From Bacteroidota bacterium (GTDB lineage Bacteria > Bacteroidota > Bacteroidia > Cytophagales > Cyclobacteriaceae), in NCBI GenBank assembly GCA_024280115.1, contig JAJRQT010000159.1, positions 1 through 64,000 of the forward strand: a stretch of DNA of 64,000 bases, given 5' to 3'. How positions within the stretch are numbered: the stretch's first letter is position 1; each line of letters opens with the position of its first letter. Shown here piece by piece: positions 36,979-46,385 of the stretch. The notes under the pieces are model-generated. The model searched no databases. It was not told the DNA's origin and was given only the letters and a program-made list of their open reading frames with translations. The translations under genes were made by a program, and so were the position numbers.

Positions 36979-38334
36979 CTAAAGCAATTGTTTTCTGTTA
37001 TCATAAACCTTTTGGATAGCGTCTATGATGTCATCCATATCCTTACGCTCGCCGAGTAACATGTTCTGAAAAAACCATACAGCTTCCCTGGTCAACTGAT
37101 CATTATCAGGTAGATTTTTTAGTTCCTCACGGTACGTGTCCAGTCTTTGTTTGGAAAATAGTCTTTTATAGCCTTTAGAATTAAGCGCTTCCTCCATCAA
37201 TCCGTCATTGTATTGTGACCTGTAACCTCCTGAACAAAGAATGCCTTCAGCGGTCAGCGCTTTCAGAAATTTTTCCCTTGGCAGATCATCAAAATACTCT
37301 TTTTTATACCGGAATGGATAAAGGTGATAAGCTGAGCGATTTGCACCTTCTGTCAGTCTATATGGAATGATCCCCGGAATATCTTTCAATTTCGAATCCA
37401 GATACAAAGCATTTTCCAACCTTTTGTCGGCATCTTTTTTGATTCGTTTCATCTGCGACATGAGAATAACCGCCTGCATTTCCATCATTCTTTTGTTGCC
37501 TCCACGGTAAGGGTAACCGGTAAATTCATTTTTACTTTTTCCAAAAGCCCTGCCACAATTATGATATGATTTGCACAGGTCCATAATTTCATCATTATTC
37601 CCGACAACAGCGCCTCCTTCTCCTGAAGGAAGATGTTTTGAATTCTGAAAGCTAAAACATCCCAAATCACCCAGTGTACCACATTTTTTTCCATCGTACT
37701 CCGCAAGCCATGCCTGGCAGGCATCTTCAATTACAACGAGATCATGGTTTTTGGCTATCGCATTTATGCTGTTCATATCTGCGGGTAATCCGAGAATATG
37801 GACTGGTAATATAGCAGTCGTTCTGTCTGTTATTTTTTCTTCAATTTTCTTGGGATTAATCGTAAAAGTTTCCTGATCAGTATCCGCAAATACGGGAAGC
37901 GCTTTTTGATTAAAGACCACATTATATGTGGCAATAAATGTATATGGAGAAACGATGACTTCATCTCCGGCATCAACTCCCATTACATGAAGGGCTGTTT
38001 CTAAAGCAGTGGTTCCACTTGCCGTAGCGAGAGCCCGTTTGGCGCCAATCAGGTCAGCATATTGTTTTTCAAACTCGGTCACTTTTGTCCCCCATTCGCG
38101 GTACCATTTCCCACTCCGCAATACGGAAAGCATAGGATCTTCAGCATCGGAATCCCACATTGGCCATTCCAACCATCCAGTTTTCCGGACAGGATCTCCC
38201 CCTAAAAGTGCAAGTTTTCCCGAAACATCATTCAAATTACCATAGGAGAGCGCACCGGTAGTAACTACAGCCCCAATTGCACCTACTGATGTAGTTGCTA
38301 TAAATTGACGCCTTGACAGATTATTCTTTTCCAT
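36979..38334 (-). CDS. Exported DegT/DnrJ/EryC1-type PLP aminotransferase
   Basis: A 451-residue protein: Tat-like leader (LSRRQFIATTSVG, Arg8-Arg9), then a full sugar-aminotransferase fold. SGTTALETALHVMGV binds the PLP phosphate, VVIEDACQAW contains the pyridine-binding Asp, and QNSKHLPSGEGG contains the Schiff-base Lys233. DegT enzymes normally work in the cytoplasm on NDP-sugars; one with an export signal is unusual. With the PLP lyase at 31865 this is the second exported PLP enzyme in 7 kb. Substrate unknown. Confidence 0.8.
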   Translation of the reverse strand: MEKNNLSRRQFIATTSVGAIGAVVTTGALSYGNLNDVSGKLALLGGDPVRKTGWLEWPMWDSDAEDPMLSVLRSGKWYREWGTKVTEFEKQYADLIGAKRALATASGTTALETALHVMGVDAGDEVIVSPYTFIATYNVVFNQKALPVFADTDQETFTINPKKIEEKITDRTTAILPVHILGLPADMNSINAIAKNHDLVVIEDACQAWLAEYDGKKCGTLGDLGCFSFQNSKHLPSGEGGAVVGNNDEIMDLCKSYHNCGRAFGKSKNEFTGYPYRGGNKRMMEMQAVILMSQMKRIKKDADKRLENALYLDSKLKDIPGIIPYRLTEGANRSAYHLYPFRYKKEYFDDLPREKFLKALTAEGILCSGGYRSQYNDGLMEEALNSKGYKRLFSKQRLDTYREELKNLPDNDQLTREAVWFFQNMLLGERKDMDDIIDAIQKVYDNRKQLL

Positions 38335-38471
38335 TACGTTGATATATTATTGGTCATCAACAATATACTTCATTATAAAGAAAGAGGCAATACAAATTTG
38401 AGATGAATCTATTTTTATAAAGATTGATATAACCTTATCAGACTTCATTATCTGACGTTCAAGCTCACACT

Positions 38472-38494
38472 AGGTGTAGTTTGCGACTACACCT
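38472..38494. repeat. Hairpin with GGTGTAG stem (1)
   Basis: AGGTGTAG/CTACACCT (8-bp stem, loop TTTGCGA) followed by TTTAT. The 301-base gap 38335-38635 contains this, a second similar hairpin at 38560, and no gene. Confidence 0.5.
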
Positions 38495-38559
38495 TTATAT
38501 CAATGTAATTGCGTGGATTTAGGACATGATTTCCTGAATACAAATCCTATTTGATATTA

Positions 38560-38582
38560 GGGTGTAGAAAAATTCTACACCC
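38560..38582. terminator. Hairpin with GGTGTAG stem (2), possible terminator of the esterase gene
   Basis: GGGTGTAGAA/TTCTACACCC, a perfect 10-bp stem with loop AAA. On the minus strand it lies 54 bases after the esterase stop. Its stem repeats the GGTGTAG of the hairpin at 38472. Confidence 0.45.
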
Positions 38583-38635
38583 AGATGAGAAAAATCAATA
38601 AACCGCTGTCATCAACAACTCTCAATGAAGAAAAA

Positions 38636-40813
38636 TCATTTCAACCACTGAATAACTTGTTCTATTGTGGAGTGGTCATTCTCCGCGACGGAATGCTTAA
38701 AATTACCATCAACGCCTTTGTGGCTAAATACTATTTTAGGATACGTCAAATAGCATGATTTTTTATCCTCTTTAGCTGGAGCTCCATTACTACCCAGCGG
38801 ATTTATAATCAATAATTTTCGTGGACTAATAGCAGCCATTAGATCAGTAAGATCATACCTATCAATTGCTCCCGCAACAGTTGAGGGAATATAAGATGGC
38901 GTGTATTCGCTGGAAAGCGCAATATCAGCAAAACTCAAAAAAGGCTTTATTAAACATACTTTTTGAATGTTCTTTTCAAAAACAGCCGCATGGAGCAGTT
39001 CACTACTGGTCGCCCCGATGGCAAGCGCCGATATAGTCTCAAATTCCCCAATACTGGTTTCGATAAAATGAACTATTCTTACAATATCTTCAGCCCTCAT
39101 TCCTACAATGGATTTATTAGTCAAAATTCCGGCAAACCATTGATTGAAGGATGTATTGTCAATATAGGCATCGCCTCTAAGATATCCGGGACCCAAACTT
39201 CCTATACCCGGTACGTCAAATAGCAATACGGAATATCCCTGCTTCAGCATTGATTGTATCAACAGACTGTCTTTACTGACTGTATGTTCCATACCCCGCT
39301 CATCTAAATGAAGGATTACTTCGTTTTTTTTCTTTTCAACAGGTATGAATAGAGCAGCGGGAAGCATATAATCCCCCCCCCCGGGAATCAGGTATTTCTC
39401 AAGCAAATATTCTTTTTTTACATACCGACCTGAAAAAATAGCGTTCCCAAAACTCTTCCGATATTCAAATCCTGATAGTTGTTTAGCATTTTCACCTATA
39501 GAAATAATTCGATCGTCAAAATCTTCCCTGGCTCTCAATAGTTTTAATTTAGCCAACTGACTTCTGACAATTTTTTCATTTAACGTGAAGATTGTTTCAC
39601 TTTTTAGAGAGGTCGCCAATTGCCCGGTCTCTGTTGCCCATAATTCCTGTTCTTTGAAAATTTCCACATCGAGATCATCTGAACTTCCTGGGTTGTTTAG
39701 ATATTTTTGAAAAAATGCGTACATGGCTTCACGATTCTTCTTTGTTGACGTATGTATATCATCATCTTCAACCATATTTATTTGATCCTCTGCTCCCAAT
39801 GCCTGATAATAATTCTTCACTTCACTATAAGTTTCCCTGGCCCCCTGAATGCTGAAAAAATCACGTGTGGTTGTGACCATTAAGGTAGGTTTTGGCGCCC
39901 TGACTTCCAGGAGATCTGCATGATCAATTCCCTCACTGATCATATGAAATAGATTCTGTTCAGCATCCTGTGGGCCAATTGATTTAAGCACGTACTCCAT
40001 ACTTGTAATAAAGCATTCTGGAGCCGCAGCCAATATTCTGTCATCTATGGCAGCGGTGTAGGCAGTTTGTGTTCCTCCTCCAGATCTTCCTGTCATACCG
40101 ATTCGGTCAGGATCAACTTCCTTTCGTGTGAGTAAATAATCTACACTTCTTATGCCATCCCAGATAAAATATTTGGTCGGTGAATATCCTGAAATATAGC
40201 ATTGCGCTCCTGGGTAGGAATGCTCTGTGGTAGGACCAAAACGAGATTTCCCCTCCTTTTCATCAAAATATTGCAAACGTTCTCCCTGCCCTATCGGATC
40301 AAAAGCCAATACCACGAATCCTTTTTTCACCAGGTTGATGATGATGTGTTGGTATGTTTCACTGCGAAAACCTTCTATTGTATGCCCACTTACGTAAATT
40401 ACCGCCGGAGCTTTCCCTTTTCGCTTTTTGGGCAAAAACAAGGCAGCGGTTACGTAGTATCCCGGCATAGATTCATAAATCACTTTTTCTATCCTGTAAT
40501 CCTTCTTCTTTATCACACCGGTAACCTGGGCATTTAATGGTGTTTTTTCCGGTAAAGTTCCGATTATTCGCAATAGCTTTTCTTTCACTATTTTTTGCCT
40601 TTCCAGATAGTCATTTTTTGATTGCAATTGTAAGATTGCCTCCTTTCTATTATCGAGTTGATCAAATGCATGAGAACACGAGGTTTTATACATGGAATTC
40701 TCGGCATCTGAATAATATTTCCAGTAATCAAATAAATTGACGTCATCCTGGGACTGTGCTGGTATTTGTACAATTAAAAAGAATATCAGCGGAAGGAATA
40801 GCTTAGTTTTCAT
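38636..40813 (-). CDS. Exported esterase with two alpha/beta-hydrolase halves (acetylxylan-esterase-like)
   Basis: About 725 residues after the ATG at 40813, with a Sec signal (FLPLIFFLIVQIPAQSQ). The first half has the nucleophile elbow GMTGRSGGGTQTAYTAA, an oxyanion region VIYVSGHTIEGF, and a likely catalytic His in EDDDIHTSTKKN. The second half (about 470 on: LLFDVPGIGSLGPGY, ETISALAIGATSS) resembles another alpha/beta-hydrolase fold but lacks a clear GxSxG, so it is probably inactive or structural. Such proteins in Bacteroidota often deacetylate or de-esterify glycans. It is the first gene of the minus-strand run below 40.8 kb. Confidence 0.8.
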   Translation of the reverse strand: MKTKLFLPLIFFLIVQIPAQSQDDVNLFDYWKYYSDAENSMYKTSCSHAFDQLDNRKEAILQLQSKNDYLERQKIVKEKLLRIIGTLPEKTPLNAQVTGVIKKKDYRIEKVIYESMPGYYVTAALFLPKKRKGKAPAVIYVSGHTIEGFRSETYQHIIINLVKKGFVVLAFDPIGQGERLQYFDEKEGKSRFGPTTEHSYPGAQCYISGYSPTKYFIWDGIRSVDYLLTRKEVDPDRIGMTGRSGGGTQTAYTAAIDDRILAAAPECFITSMEYVLKSIGPQDAEQNLFHMISEGIDHADLLEVRAPKPTLMVTTTRDFFSIQGARETYSEVKNYYQALGAEDQINMVEDDDIHTSTKKNREAMYAFFQKYLNNPGSSDDLDVEIFKEQELWATETGQLATSLKSETIFTLNEKIVRSQLAKLKLLRAREDFDDRIISIGENAKQLSGFEYRKSFGNAIFSGRYVKKEYLLEKYLIPGGGDYMLPAALFIPVEKKKNEVILHLDERGMEHTVSKDSLLIQSMLKQGYSVLLFDVPGIGSLGPGYLRGDAYIDNTSFNQWFAGILTNKSIVGMRAEDIVRIVHFIETSIGEFETISALAIGATSSELLHAAVFEKNIQKVCLIKPFLSFADIALSSEYTPSYIPSTVAGAIDRYDLTDLMAAISPRKLLIINPLGSNGAPAKEDKKSCYLTYPKIVFSHKGVDGNFKHSVAENDHSTIEQVIQWLK

Positions 40814-40983
40814 ATGAATATTTTTAATTAAAAAGTGTTGCATTAAAATTAAGTAAAAAAACAGAAAAAATGACCCTTAATTTCCAGTCTCATTCCTCTG
40901 CTTATACAATTCATCTTTCTCAATCAACAGTTCATCTTTTTATTTTTTTATAATTAACCGAAGTTCCAATTCTTTGTGTTGTT

Positions 40984-43155
40984 ATGAAAAAAACGATACT
41001 GGTACTTACGATGCAATTATTAATAAGCTCTACGCTGATAGCGCAAACAGTGATTTCAGGAAAGGTTTCAGGCCAATCCAATGAAATACTTATTGGAGCA
41101 AATATATTTATAAAAGACGCTTACGATGGAGCAAGTACCGACATAAACGGTCACTATTCTTTTGAAACCACCTTGCGAGGGGAAGTGATACTGGTAGTGA
41201 GCTACATAGGCTTTGAAGAAAAAGAGCAAAAGATAACACTAAGTGGCAGGGATTTAGCGATAAATATTACGCTTAAAGAATCTATAAATAAAATGAAGGC
41301 CGTAGTTATCTCAGCCGGAACATTTGAGGGAGGTACCGGCACAAAAAGCGAAGTACTCAAACCCCTCGACATTGTCACAACAGCCGGAGCTACAGCAGAT
41401 ATTGCCGGCGCATTAAACACCTTACCCGGAACACAAACTGTTGGCGAAGAGGGGAGATTGTTTGTGCGGGGAGGAGCGGGATACGAAACCAAAACTTTCA
41501 TTGATGGTTTGCAGGTACTAAAACCTTATGCTACAAATATTGCGAACACGCCAACCCGGGGACGTTTTTCTCCTTTTATGTTCAGTGGCACCAGCTTTAG
41601 CACCGGAGGATATTCTGCCGAATATGGGCAGGCTCTTTCTTCTGCCTTAATACTAAACACTAAAGAAAAACCCACCCAAACCCGTACCGACTTGAGCCTG
41701 ATGACGGTAGGAACTGAGTTGAGCCATACACAGTCGTGGGCCAGATCTTCGGTAGCAGTTCAGGGAGCATACTATAACATGAAACCCTATTTCAGTGTGG
41801 TGAAGCAAAAAAATGACTGGATATATGAACCTGAAAGCGTCCAGGCAAGTATGGCTGCCAGAAGGCTAATCGGTAATAATGGAATGTTCAAATTGTACGG
41901 AAATTTTTCTGCCAGCCGATTTAGTTTTTACCAACATGATATCCTTGATCCTTCCGTTAAAAGTAAAGTTGAAGTTAAAAACAGTTATGGATATGTCAAT
42001 TCATCTATAAAAAACACGCTGGGTAAATCGTGGAGCTATAAGACCGGGCTATCCTATACCTACAATATAGATGAATACTATCTTGAAAATAGTACGGTAA
42101 AAGAAACAATCCAGGGAGCACATTTAAAGACAACTTTTAATGGGGATATTACGGATTGGCTATCATTAAATACAGGAACTGAGCTTTTGTACTCCGAAAG
42201 CCAACGGGATTATAAGCGCCAAAATGACGGCTTTCGAGATATTGCTCAATATCAAAATCCCTTAGTATCCGCTTTTGCAGAAACAGATATTTATTTCTCA
42301 AATAATTTATTGGCCAGAGTAGGAACCCGGGTGGAATATGCATCAATAAACAATAAACTATATGTGGCGCCAAGAGTGTCTTTGGCATACAAAACAGGTG
42401 AAAATGCCCAGGTTGCCCTGGCAGCAGGTAGTTTTCAGCAAGCAGCCACCGAAGATTTGCTTCGCATCAATAATTCACTTGACTTTGAAAAGGCCGATCA
42501 CTTGATCTTAAACTATCAATTGATAAATTCTAAGCAAACCTTTCGTATCGAGGGGTACATAAAACGCTACCGTGACCTTGTAAAGTTTGATCCTGATAAT
42601 AAGTTTAATCCCATAACATATACGAATAGCGGTGATGGATTTGCCCGGGGTATTGATGTGTTTTGGAGAGACAATAAAACAATTAAAAATGGCGACTACT
42701 GGATTTCCTATTCATACTTGGACACAGAACGAGATTACAGAGATTTCCCGACTAACGCTGTGCCAACCTTTGCGTCAAAGCATAATTTATCAGTGGTCTA
42801 TAAACAGTTTGTGCCGGACGCGAAAACACAATTTAGCGGTACGTTCTCTTATGCATCTCCAAGAACTTATAACAATCCGAATACTGATGAATACAATGGG
42901 GGGAAAACCCCTGCCTACCTGGATTTAAGTCTTAGCATAAGCTATCTGGCAACTCAAAGCGTAATTATCTATGGCAGTGTCACTAATGTGACGGGCAGAG
43001 AAAATATTTTCGGATATACCTATAGTAATCGTCCTGATGATAAGGGTAATTATTTGGGATTGGCTACTACACAGCCTGCGCCAAGATTTTTATTTGTCGG
43101 CTTATTTATCACATTCAGTAAAGACCCGACTCTAAATCAATTGAAATCTTTATAG
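40984..43155 (+). CDS. TonB-dependent outer membrane receptor
   Basis: A 723-residue protein with a Sec signal (ILVLTMQLLISSTLIAQ), a carboxypeptidase-regulatory-like domain (VISGKVSGQSNEILIGANIF), a plug (DIAGALNTLPGTQTVGEEG, LFVRGGAGYETKTFIDG) and a C-terminal beta-barrel ending in aromatic-rich strands. It is shorter than SusC proteins (about 1000) and has no SusD partner, so uptake of a siderophore-like or small ligand is more likely than glycan. It is divergent from the esterase gene across 170 bases. Downstream same-strand genes end in a two-component system. Confidence 0.88.
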   Translation: MKKTILVLTMQLLISSTLIAQTVISGKVSGQSNEILIGANIFIKDAYDGASTDINGHYSFETTLRGEVILVVSYIGFEEKEQKITLSGRDLAINITLKESINKMKAVVISAGTFEGGTGTKSEVLKPLDIVTTAGATADIAGALNTLPGTQTVGEEGRLFVRGGAGYETKTFIDGLQVLKPYATNIANTPTRGRFSPFMFSGTSFSTGGYSAEYGQALSSALILNTKEKPTQTRTDLSLMTVGTELSHTQSWARSSVAVQGAYYNMKPYFSVVKQKNDWIYEPESVQASMAARRLIGNNGMFKLYGNFSASRFSFYQHDILDPSVKSKVEVKNSYGYVNSSIKNTLGKSWSYKTGLSYTYNIDEYYLENSTVKETIQGAHLKTTFNGDITDWLSLNTGTELLYSESQRDYKRQNDGFRDIAQYQNPLVSAFAETDIYFSNNLLARVGTRVEYASINNKLYVAPRVSLAYKTGENAQVALAAGSFQQAATEDLLRINNSLDFEKADHLILNYQLINSKQTFRIEGYIKRYRDLVKFDPDNKFNPITYTNSGDGFARGIDVFWRDNKTIKNGDYWISYSYLDTERDYRDFPTNAVPTFASKHNLSVVYKQFVPDAKTQFSGTFSYASPRTYNNPNTDEYNGGKTPAYLDLSLSISYLATQSVIIYGSVTNVTGRENIFGYTYSNRPDDKGNYLGLATTQPAPRFLFVGLFITFSKDPTLNQLKSL

Positions 43156-43259
43156 TAACTAATGAGACAATGATCGAATGAGATAATAAAAAGTAAAAAT
43201 AGAGATATGGAAGAAAACGTACTAAGAAATTTTCTATGAATGCGATATGGTTTTACAAT

Positions 43260-43288
43260 TCATTGTTGCATTAAATCATTGTTGCATT
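43260..43288. repeat. Paired TCATTGTTGCATT direct repeats
   Basis: Two identical 13-bp copies at 43260 and 43276, 16 bp apart, in the 221-base gap before the DUF2141 gene. The same motif, with changes, is at 22331 and 22355. Confidence 0.5.
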
Positions 43289-43376
43289 CGCACATTTATA
43301 AAATAACGGCAGAACCAAATTTAATATAAGTTAAATAATTCCCTGGAGATCCAGAATAAATCTAAATCAAACTAAA

Positions 43377-43796
43377 ATGAAAAATTTAATTCTAATGATT
43401 GCCTTAATGGCAGTAGCTTACGGGCAAGGTCTGGCACAATCTAATGCCAAGCTAGTTGTGAAAGTAATAAATATCAACTCCTCTAAAGGCTCTATAAATG
43501 TAGCTGTTTTTAATTCTGAAGTAGATTTTCTAGAACAGGCATTTATGCAAAAAAAGAAAGATGCTAAGCCGGGCGAGTTGGTGTTTGAGTTCGCAGGTAT
43601 GCCTGATGGTGAATATACTGTAAGCGTTATTCATGATGAAAATGGAAATGGTGAGCTGGACAAAAATTTTATTGGTATTCCTTCCGAGCCTTACGGTATA
43701 TCAAAAGAAGGGAAAAGTAATTTTGGTCCCCCTAATTATGGCAAGGCCCTATTTACCGTTGGTAATTCCAATATCTCCCTTTCGATAAGTTTATAA
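43377..43796 (+). CDS. DUF2141 exported protein (2)
   Basis: A 139-residue protein with a Sec signal (LILMIALMAVAYGQGLAQ) and the same pattern as the copy at 24775: VININSSKGSINVAVFN, MPDGEYTVSVIHDENGNGELD, then PPNYGKALFTVG. The Asp/Asn-rich loop HDENGNGELD could bind a cation. Position between a TonB receptor and a helical-repeat protein, all before a kinase/regulator pair, suggests one functional unit. Confidence 0.82.
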   Translation: MKNLILMIALMAVAYGQGLAQSNAKLVVKVININSSKGSINVAVFNSEVDFLEQAFMQKKKDAKPGELVFEFAGMPDGEYTVSVIHDENGNGELDKNFIGIPSEPYGISKEGKSNFGPPNYGKALFTVGNSNISLSISL

Positions 43797-43808
43797 ATAT
43801 TCAATAAT

Positions 43809-44468
43809 ATGAAAAAGTCTATATTATATCCCCTGATTATTTCAGTTGTCTTCCTTTTTTCATTCAACAAAAATGGATACCATACAGCTATGAAAGATAC
43901 TATTGATGTTTTGTATCAAGCCAAAATCCAACAGGAATTGATGGATGTAGCCAATAAGTTTGAGCGAATCGGCATCGCAGAAAAAGATAAATGGCTGCCT
44001 TACTATTACTCTGCCTATTGTTTTGTATTGATGTCCACTATCGAGAAAGACATTTCAAAATTAGATGGTTATTTAGATATCGCAGATGGCAATATTGAAA
44101 AAGCGGAAAAGCTAAAAGGCGACATAGTAGAAATCCTCACCTTAAAAGGATTTTCAAGCATGATGCGTATTGGTGTAGATCCGGCAACGAGAGGACAAGA
44201 ATACTCTATGAAGTCTGTTGCTTTCCTGCAACAAGCCAATCAGCTTGACGGCCAAAATCCCAGAGTGGTGTTGATGCTGGCTCAAATGCAATATGGCACA
44301 GCGCAGTTTTTTGGATCAGGTACAGCCGAAGCGTGTGCACAGTTTTCCAATGCGAAGAAACTATTTGAGGAAGAAGAGAATGACAGTGAAAGTATTCTGC
44401 CATCCTGGGGCAAGCAGCAGGCACAGGTCATGCTGGAACAATGCAATAACATAACGGAAAATAGGTAA
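43809..44468 (+). CDS. Exported helical-repeat (TPR-like) protein of unknown function
   Basis: A 219-residue protein with an N-terminal signal (SILYPLIISVVFLFSF). The mature part is alpha-helical with TPR-like spacing (WLPYYYSAYCFVLMSTI; ADGNIEKAEKLKGDIVEIL; VAFLQQANQLDGQNPRVVLM). I recognise no specific family. It lies 12 bases after the DUF2141 gene, so it is co-transcribed, and 72 bases before the kinase gene. Confidence 0.7.
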   Translation: MKKSILYPLIISVVFLFSFNKNGYHTAMKDTIDVLYQAKIQQELMDVANKFERIGIAEKDKWLPYYYSAYCFVLMSTIEKDISKLDGYLDIADGNIEKAEKLKGDIVEILTLKGFSSMMRIGVDPATRGQEYSMKSVAFLQQANQLDGQNPRVVLMLAQMQYGTAQFFGSGTAEACAQFSNAKKLFEEEENDSESILPSWGKQQAQVMLEQCNNITENR

Positions 44469-44525
44469 ACTATAATCCGCGTTGCCGTGTATAATATATT
44501 TTTTTAGGCAGTTTAGAATAAATAG

Positions 44526-44533
44526 TAAATTTG
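44526..44533 (+). promoter_or_regulatory. Candidate -7 promoter element for the kinase gene
   Basis: TAAATTTG fits TAnnTTTG and lies 7 bases before the kinase ATG at 44541. If real, transcription would begin at or next to the start codon, giving a leaderless message. No clear -33 partner. Confidence 0.35.
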
Positions 44534-44540
44534 GGTTGTT

Positions 44541-45560
44541 ATGAGAAAACCTTCGAAAAGCAAATTATGGAAAGAACTGTTAGTAATATTCTTACTTTCC
44601 TCTATCATGGCCTATCTGATGTGCATTAACTGCAGCCAAAGTTGGGAGTATGTATGGAAGCGTTTCGGAATTACACTTATTATTTGGTTGGTCATGTGGT
44701 ATGGAAACACTTTTGTATCACATCTAATCGACCAGGTCTATTCATGGTTGAAAGACACGGTTAAACGATTCTTGTTAGGAATTGTTGGGGCGGCGGTATA
44801 TTCTGCTTTGGCCATGCTTGCGCTTATATGGTTTTTCAGGTTTTCCATGAATATTGACATTACAGACAACAACCCTAAAACCATTTATTTTACAATCGTT
44901 CTATCCATATTGGTATTAATGGTCATGCTCGCTAAGGAATTTTTGTTTTCCTGGAGAGCGTTGGCTTTGCAAGAAGAAAAAATGAAAAATGAGGTGCTTG
45001 CTTCAAAATTCGAATTGCTCAAAAGCCAGGTAAATCCTCATTTTATGTTTAACAGTCTAAACACTCTAACCTCTCTAATATACCAAAACCAAGATTTGGC
45101 AGCAAGATATGTGGGGCAACTATCCAGAGTATATCGCTCGGTGTTGTCATCTGGTAAAAATGAAATTGTTACTATTGAAGAAGAGTTAAAAGTACTTGAA
45201 TCTTATATTTACCTGCAATCCATTCGCTTCGAAGACCGGTTGAGGGTGGATATTAATATAAGTGAAGATATCCGGAAAAAACACATCCCACCAATGGTAC
45301 TTCAGATGCTTATAGAAAACTGTATTAAGCACAATGAAATTACTGAGGAAAACCCATTGATAATTGAGGTGTTTGGTGAAGGTGAAATGATTTGTGTGAA
45401 GAATAAAATTTCCGAAAAGCAGGTTTTACCGGGAGACAACTCATCTATTGGTCTATCCAATATTGAAGCGCGTTATGAGATGCTTTCTGATATTCCTATA
45501 GAAGTAATTAACAACGGGAAGCAGTTTATCGTTAAAATACCAATACTAATACTTGAATGA
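44541..45560 (+). CDS. LytS-type sensor histidine kinase
   Basis: A 339-residue protein: four N-terminal membrane segments (about 12-30, 38-60, 74-95, 107-130), a short coiled linker, then a His_kinase domain with the H-box LKSQVNPHFMFNSLNTL and a GHKL ATPase (VLQMLIENCIKHNEIT, SSIGLSNIEARYEML). It has no large external sensor loop, so it probably senses through its membrane part. Stop and next start overlap by four bases (ATGA), pairing it with the LytTR regulator. Confidence 0.92.
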   Translation: MRKPSKSKLWKELLVIFLLSSIMAYLMCINCSQSWEYVWKRFGITLIIWLVMWYGNTFVSHLIDQVYSWLKDTVKRFLLGIVGAAVYSALAMLALIWFFRFSMNIDITDNNPKTIYFTIVLSILVLMVMLAKEFLFSWRALALQEEKMKNEVLASKFELLKSQVNPHFMFNSLNTLTSLIYQNQDLAARYVGQLSRVYRSVLSSGKNEIVTIEEELKVLESYIYLQSIRFEDRLRVDINISEDIRKKHIPPMVLQMLIENCIKHNEITEENPLIIEVFGEGEMICVKNKISEKQVLPGDNSSIGLSNIEARYEMLSDIPIEVINNGKQFIVKIPILILE

Positions 45561-46321
45561 GTTTAATACAGAATGTCATCATTATAGAAGACGAAAAACC
45601 AGCAGCTATTCACCTTCAAAAATTGTTGGAAAAACGAGGTATTCAAGTGTTGGCTCATCTTGATTCAGTTAAAAACACCGCCAAATGGTTGGCAAATAAC
45701 TCTGCCCCTGATTTATTAATTATGGATATTCAACTGGGCGATGGATTAAGTTTTGAAGTTTTTGATATCATTAAGGTACAGTGCCCGGTGATTTTTATAA
45801 CTGCTTTTAACCAATATGCCATCGAGGCATTTAAAGTAAATAGTATAGCTTACCTACTCAAACCTATTGATGAAGAAGAGTTAAGTCAGGCCCTGGATAA
45901 ATATCAGCAAATGCATTCGGTTTTTAATTCTGAAAAAGCAACTACACAAATCCATGATGCACGAAAAATGATGCAATCCGAATATAAATCAAGGTTTGTG
46001 ATCAAAGTAGGTGCGCATCTCAAATCAATATCGGTTGTTGATGCACTTTATTTTTATAGCCAGGAAAAAGCCACATTTATGAAAACCAAAGATGCCCGAT
46101 CCTATGTGCTGGACTATACGATAGAGCAGATTCAAACCCTGATTGATCCCAACCAATTTTTTAGAATTTGCAGAAAATATCTAATTCATATAGATGCTAT
46201 CCAAGATATTGTTTCATATGCCAACAGCAGGCTACTATTAAAGTTGATTCACCTGAACGAACAAGATGCCATTGTGAGTCGCGAAAAAGTTAGTGAATTT
46301 AAAGAATGGTTGGATAGGTGA
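45557..46321 (+). CDS. LytTR-type response regulator
   Basis: A 254-residue protein: receiver domain (IIEDEKPAA acidic pocket, phospho-acceptor Asp57 in LLIMDIQLGDG, Lys in YLLKPIDEEEL) and a LytTR DNA-binding domain (about 145-250; FFRICRKYLIHIDAIQDI). It works with the kinase encoded just before. It probably controls the adjacent TonB/DUF2141 unit; no LytTR direct repeat was found to prove it. It ends about 65 bases before a palindromic element. Confidence 0.92.
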   Translation: MSLIQNVIIIEDEKPAAIHLQKLLEKRGIQVLAHLDSVKNTAKWLANNSAPDLLIMDIQLGDGLSFEVFDIIKVQCPVIFITAFNQYAIEAFKVNSIAYLLKPIDEEELSQALDKYQQMHSVFNSEKATTQIHDARKMMQSEYKSRFVIKVGAHLKSISVVDALYFYSQEKATFMKTKDARSYVLDYTIEQIQTLIDPNQFFRICRKYLIHIDAIQDIVSYANSRLLLKLIHLNEQDAIVSREKVSEFKEWLDR

Positions 46322-46385
46322 TTAGTTTGCATGAGAGGAAATTGTTATGGTATCTTAATGGCCGGACTTACAATTTATATATAAA

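Noticed and set aside
40984-43155. SusC of a polysaccharide utilisation locus
   Set aside because: At 723 residues it is too short, no SusD gene follows, and the neighbours are regulatory rather than hydrolytic.
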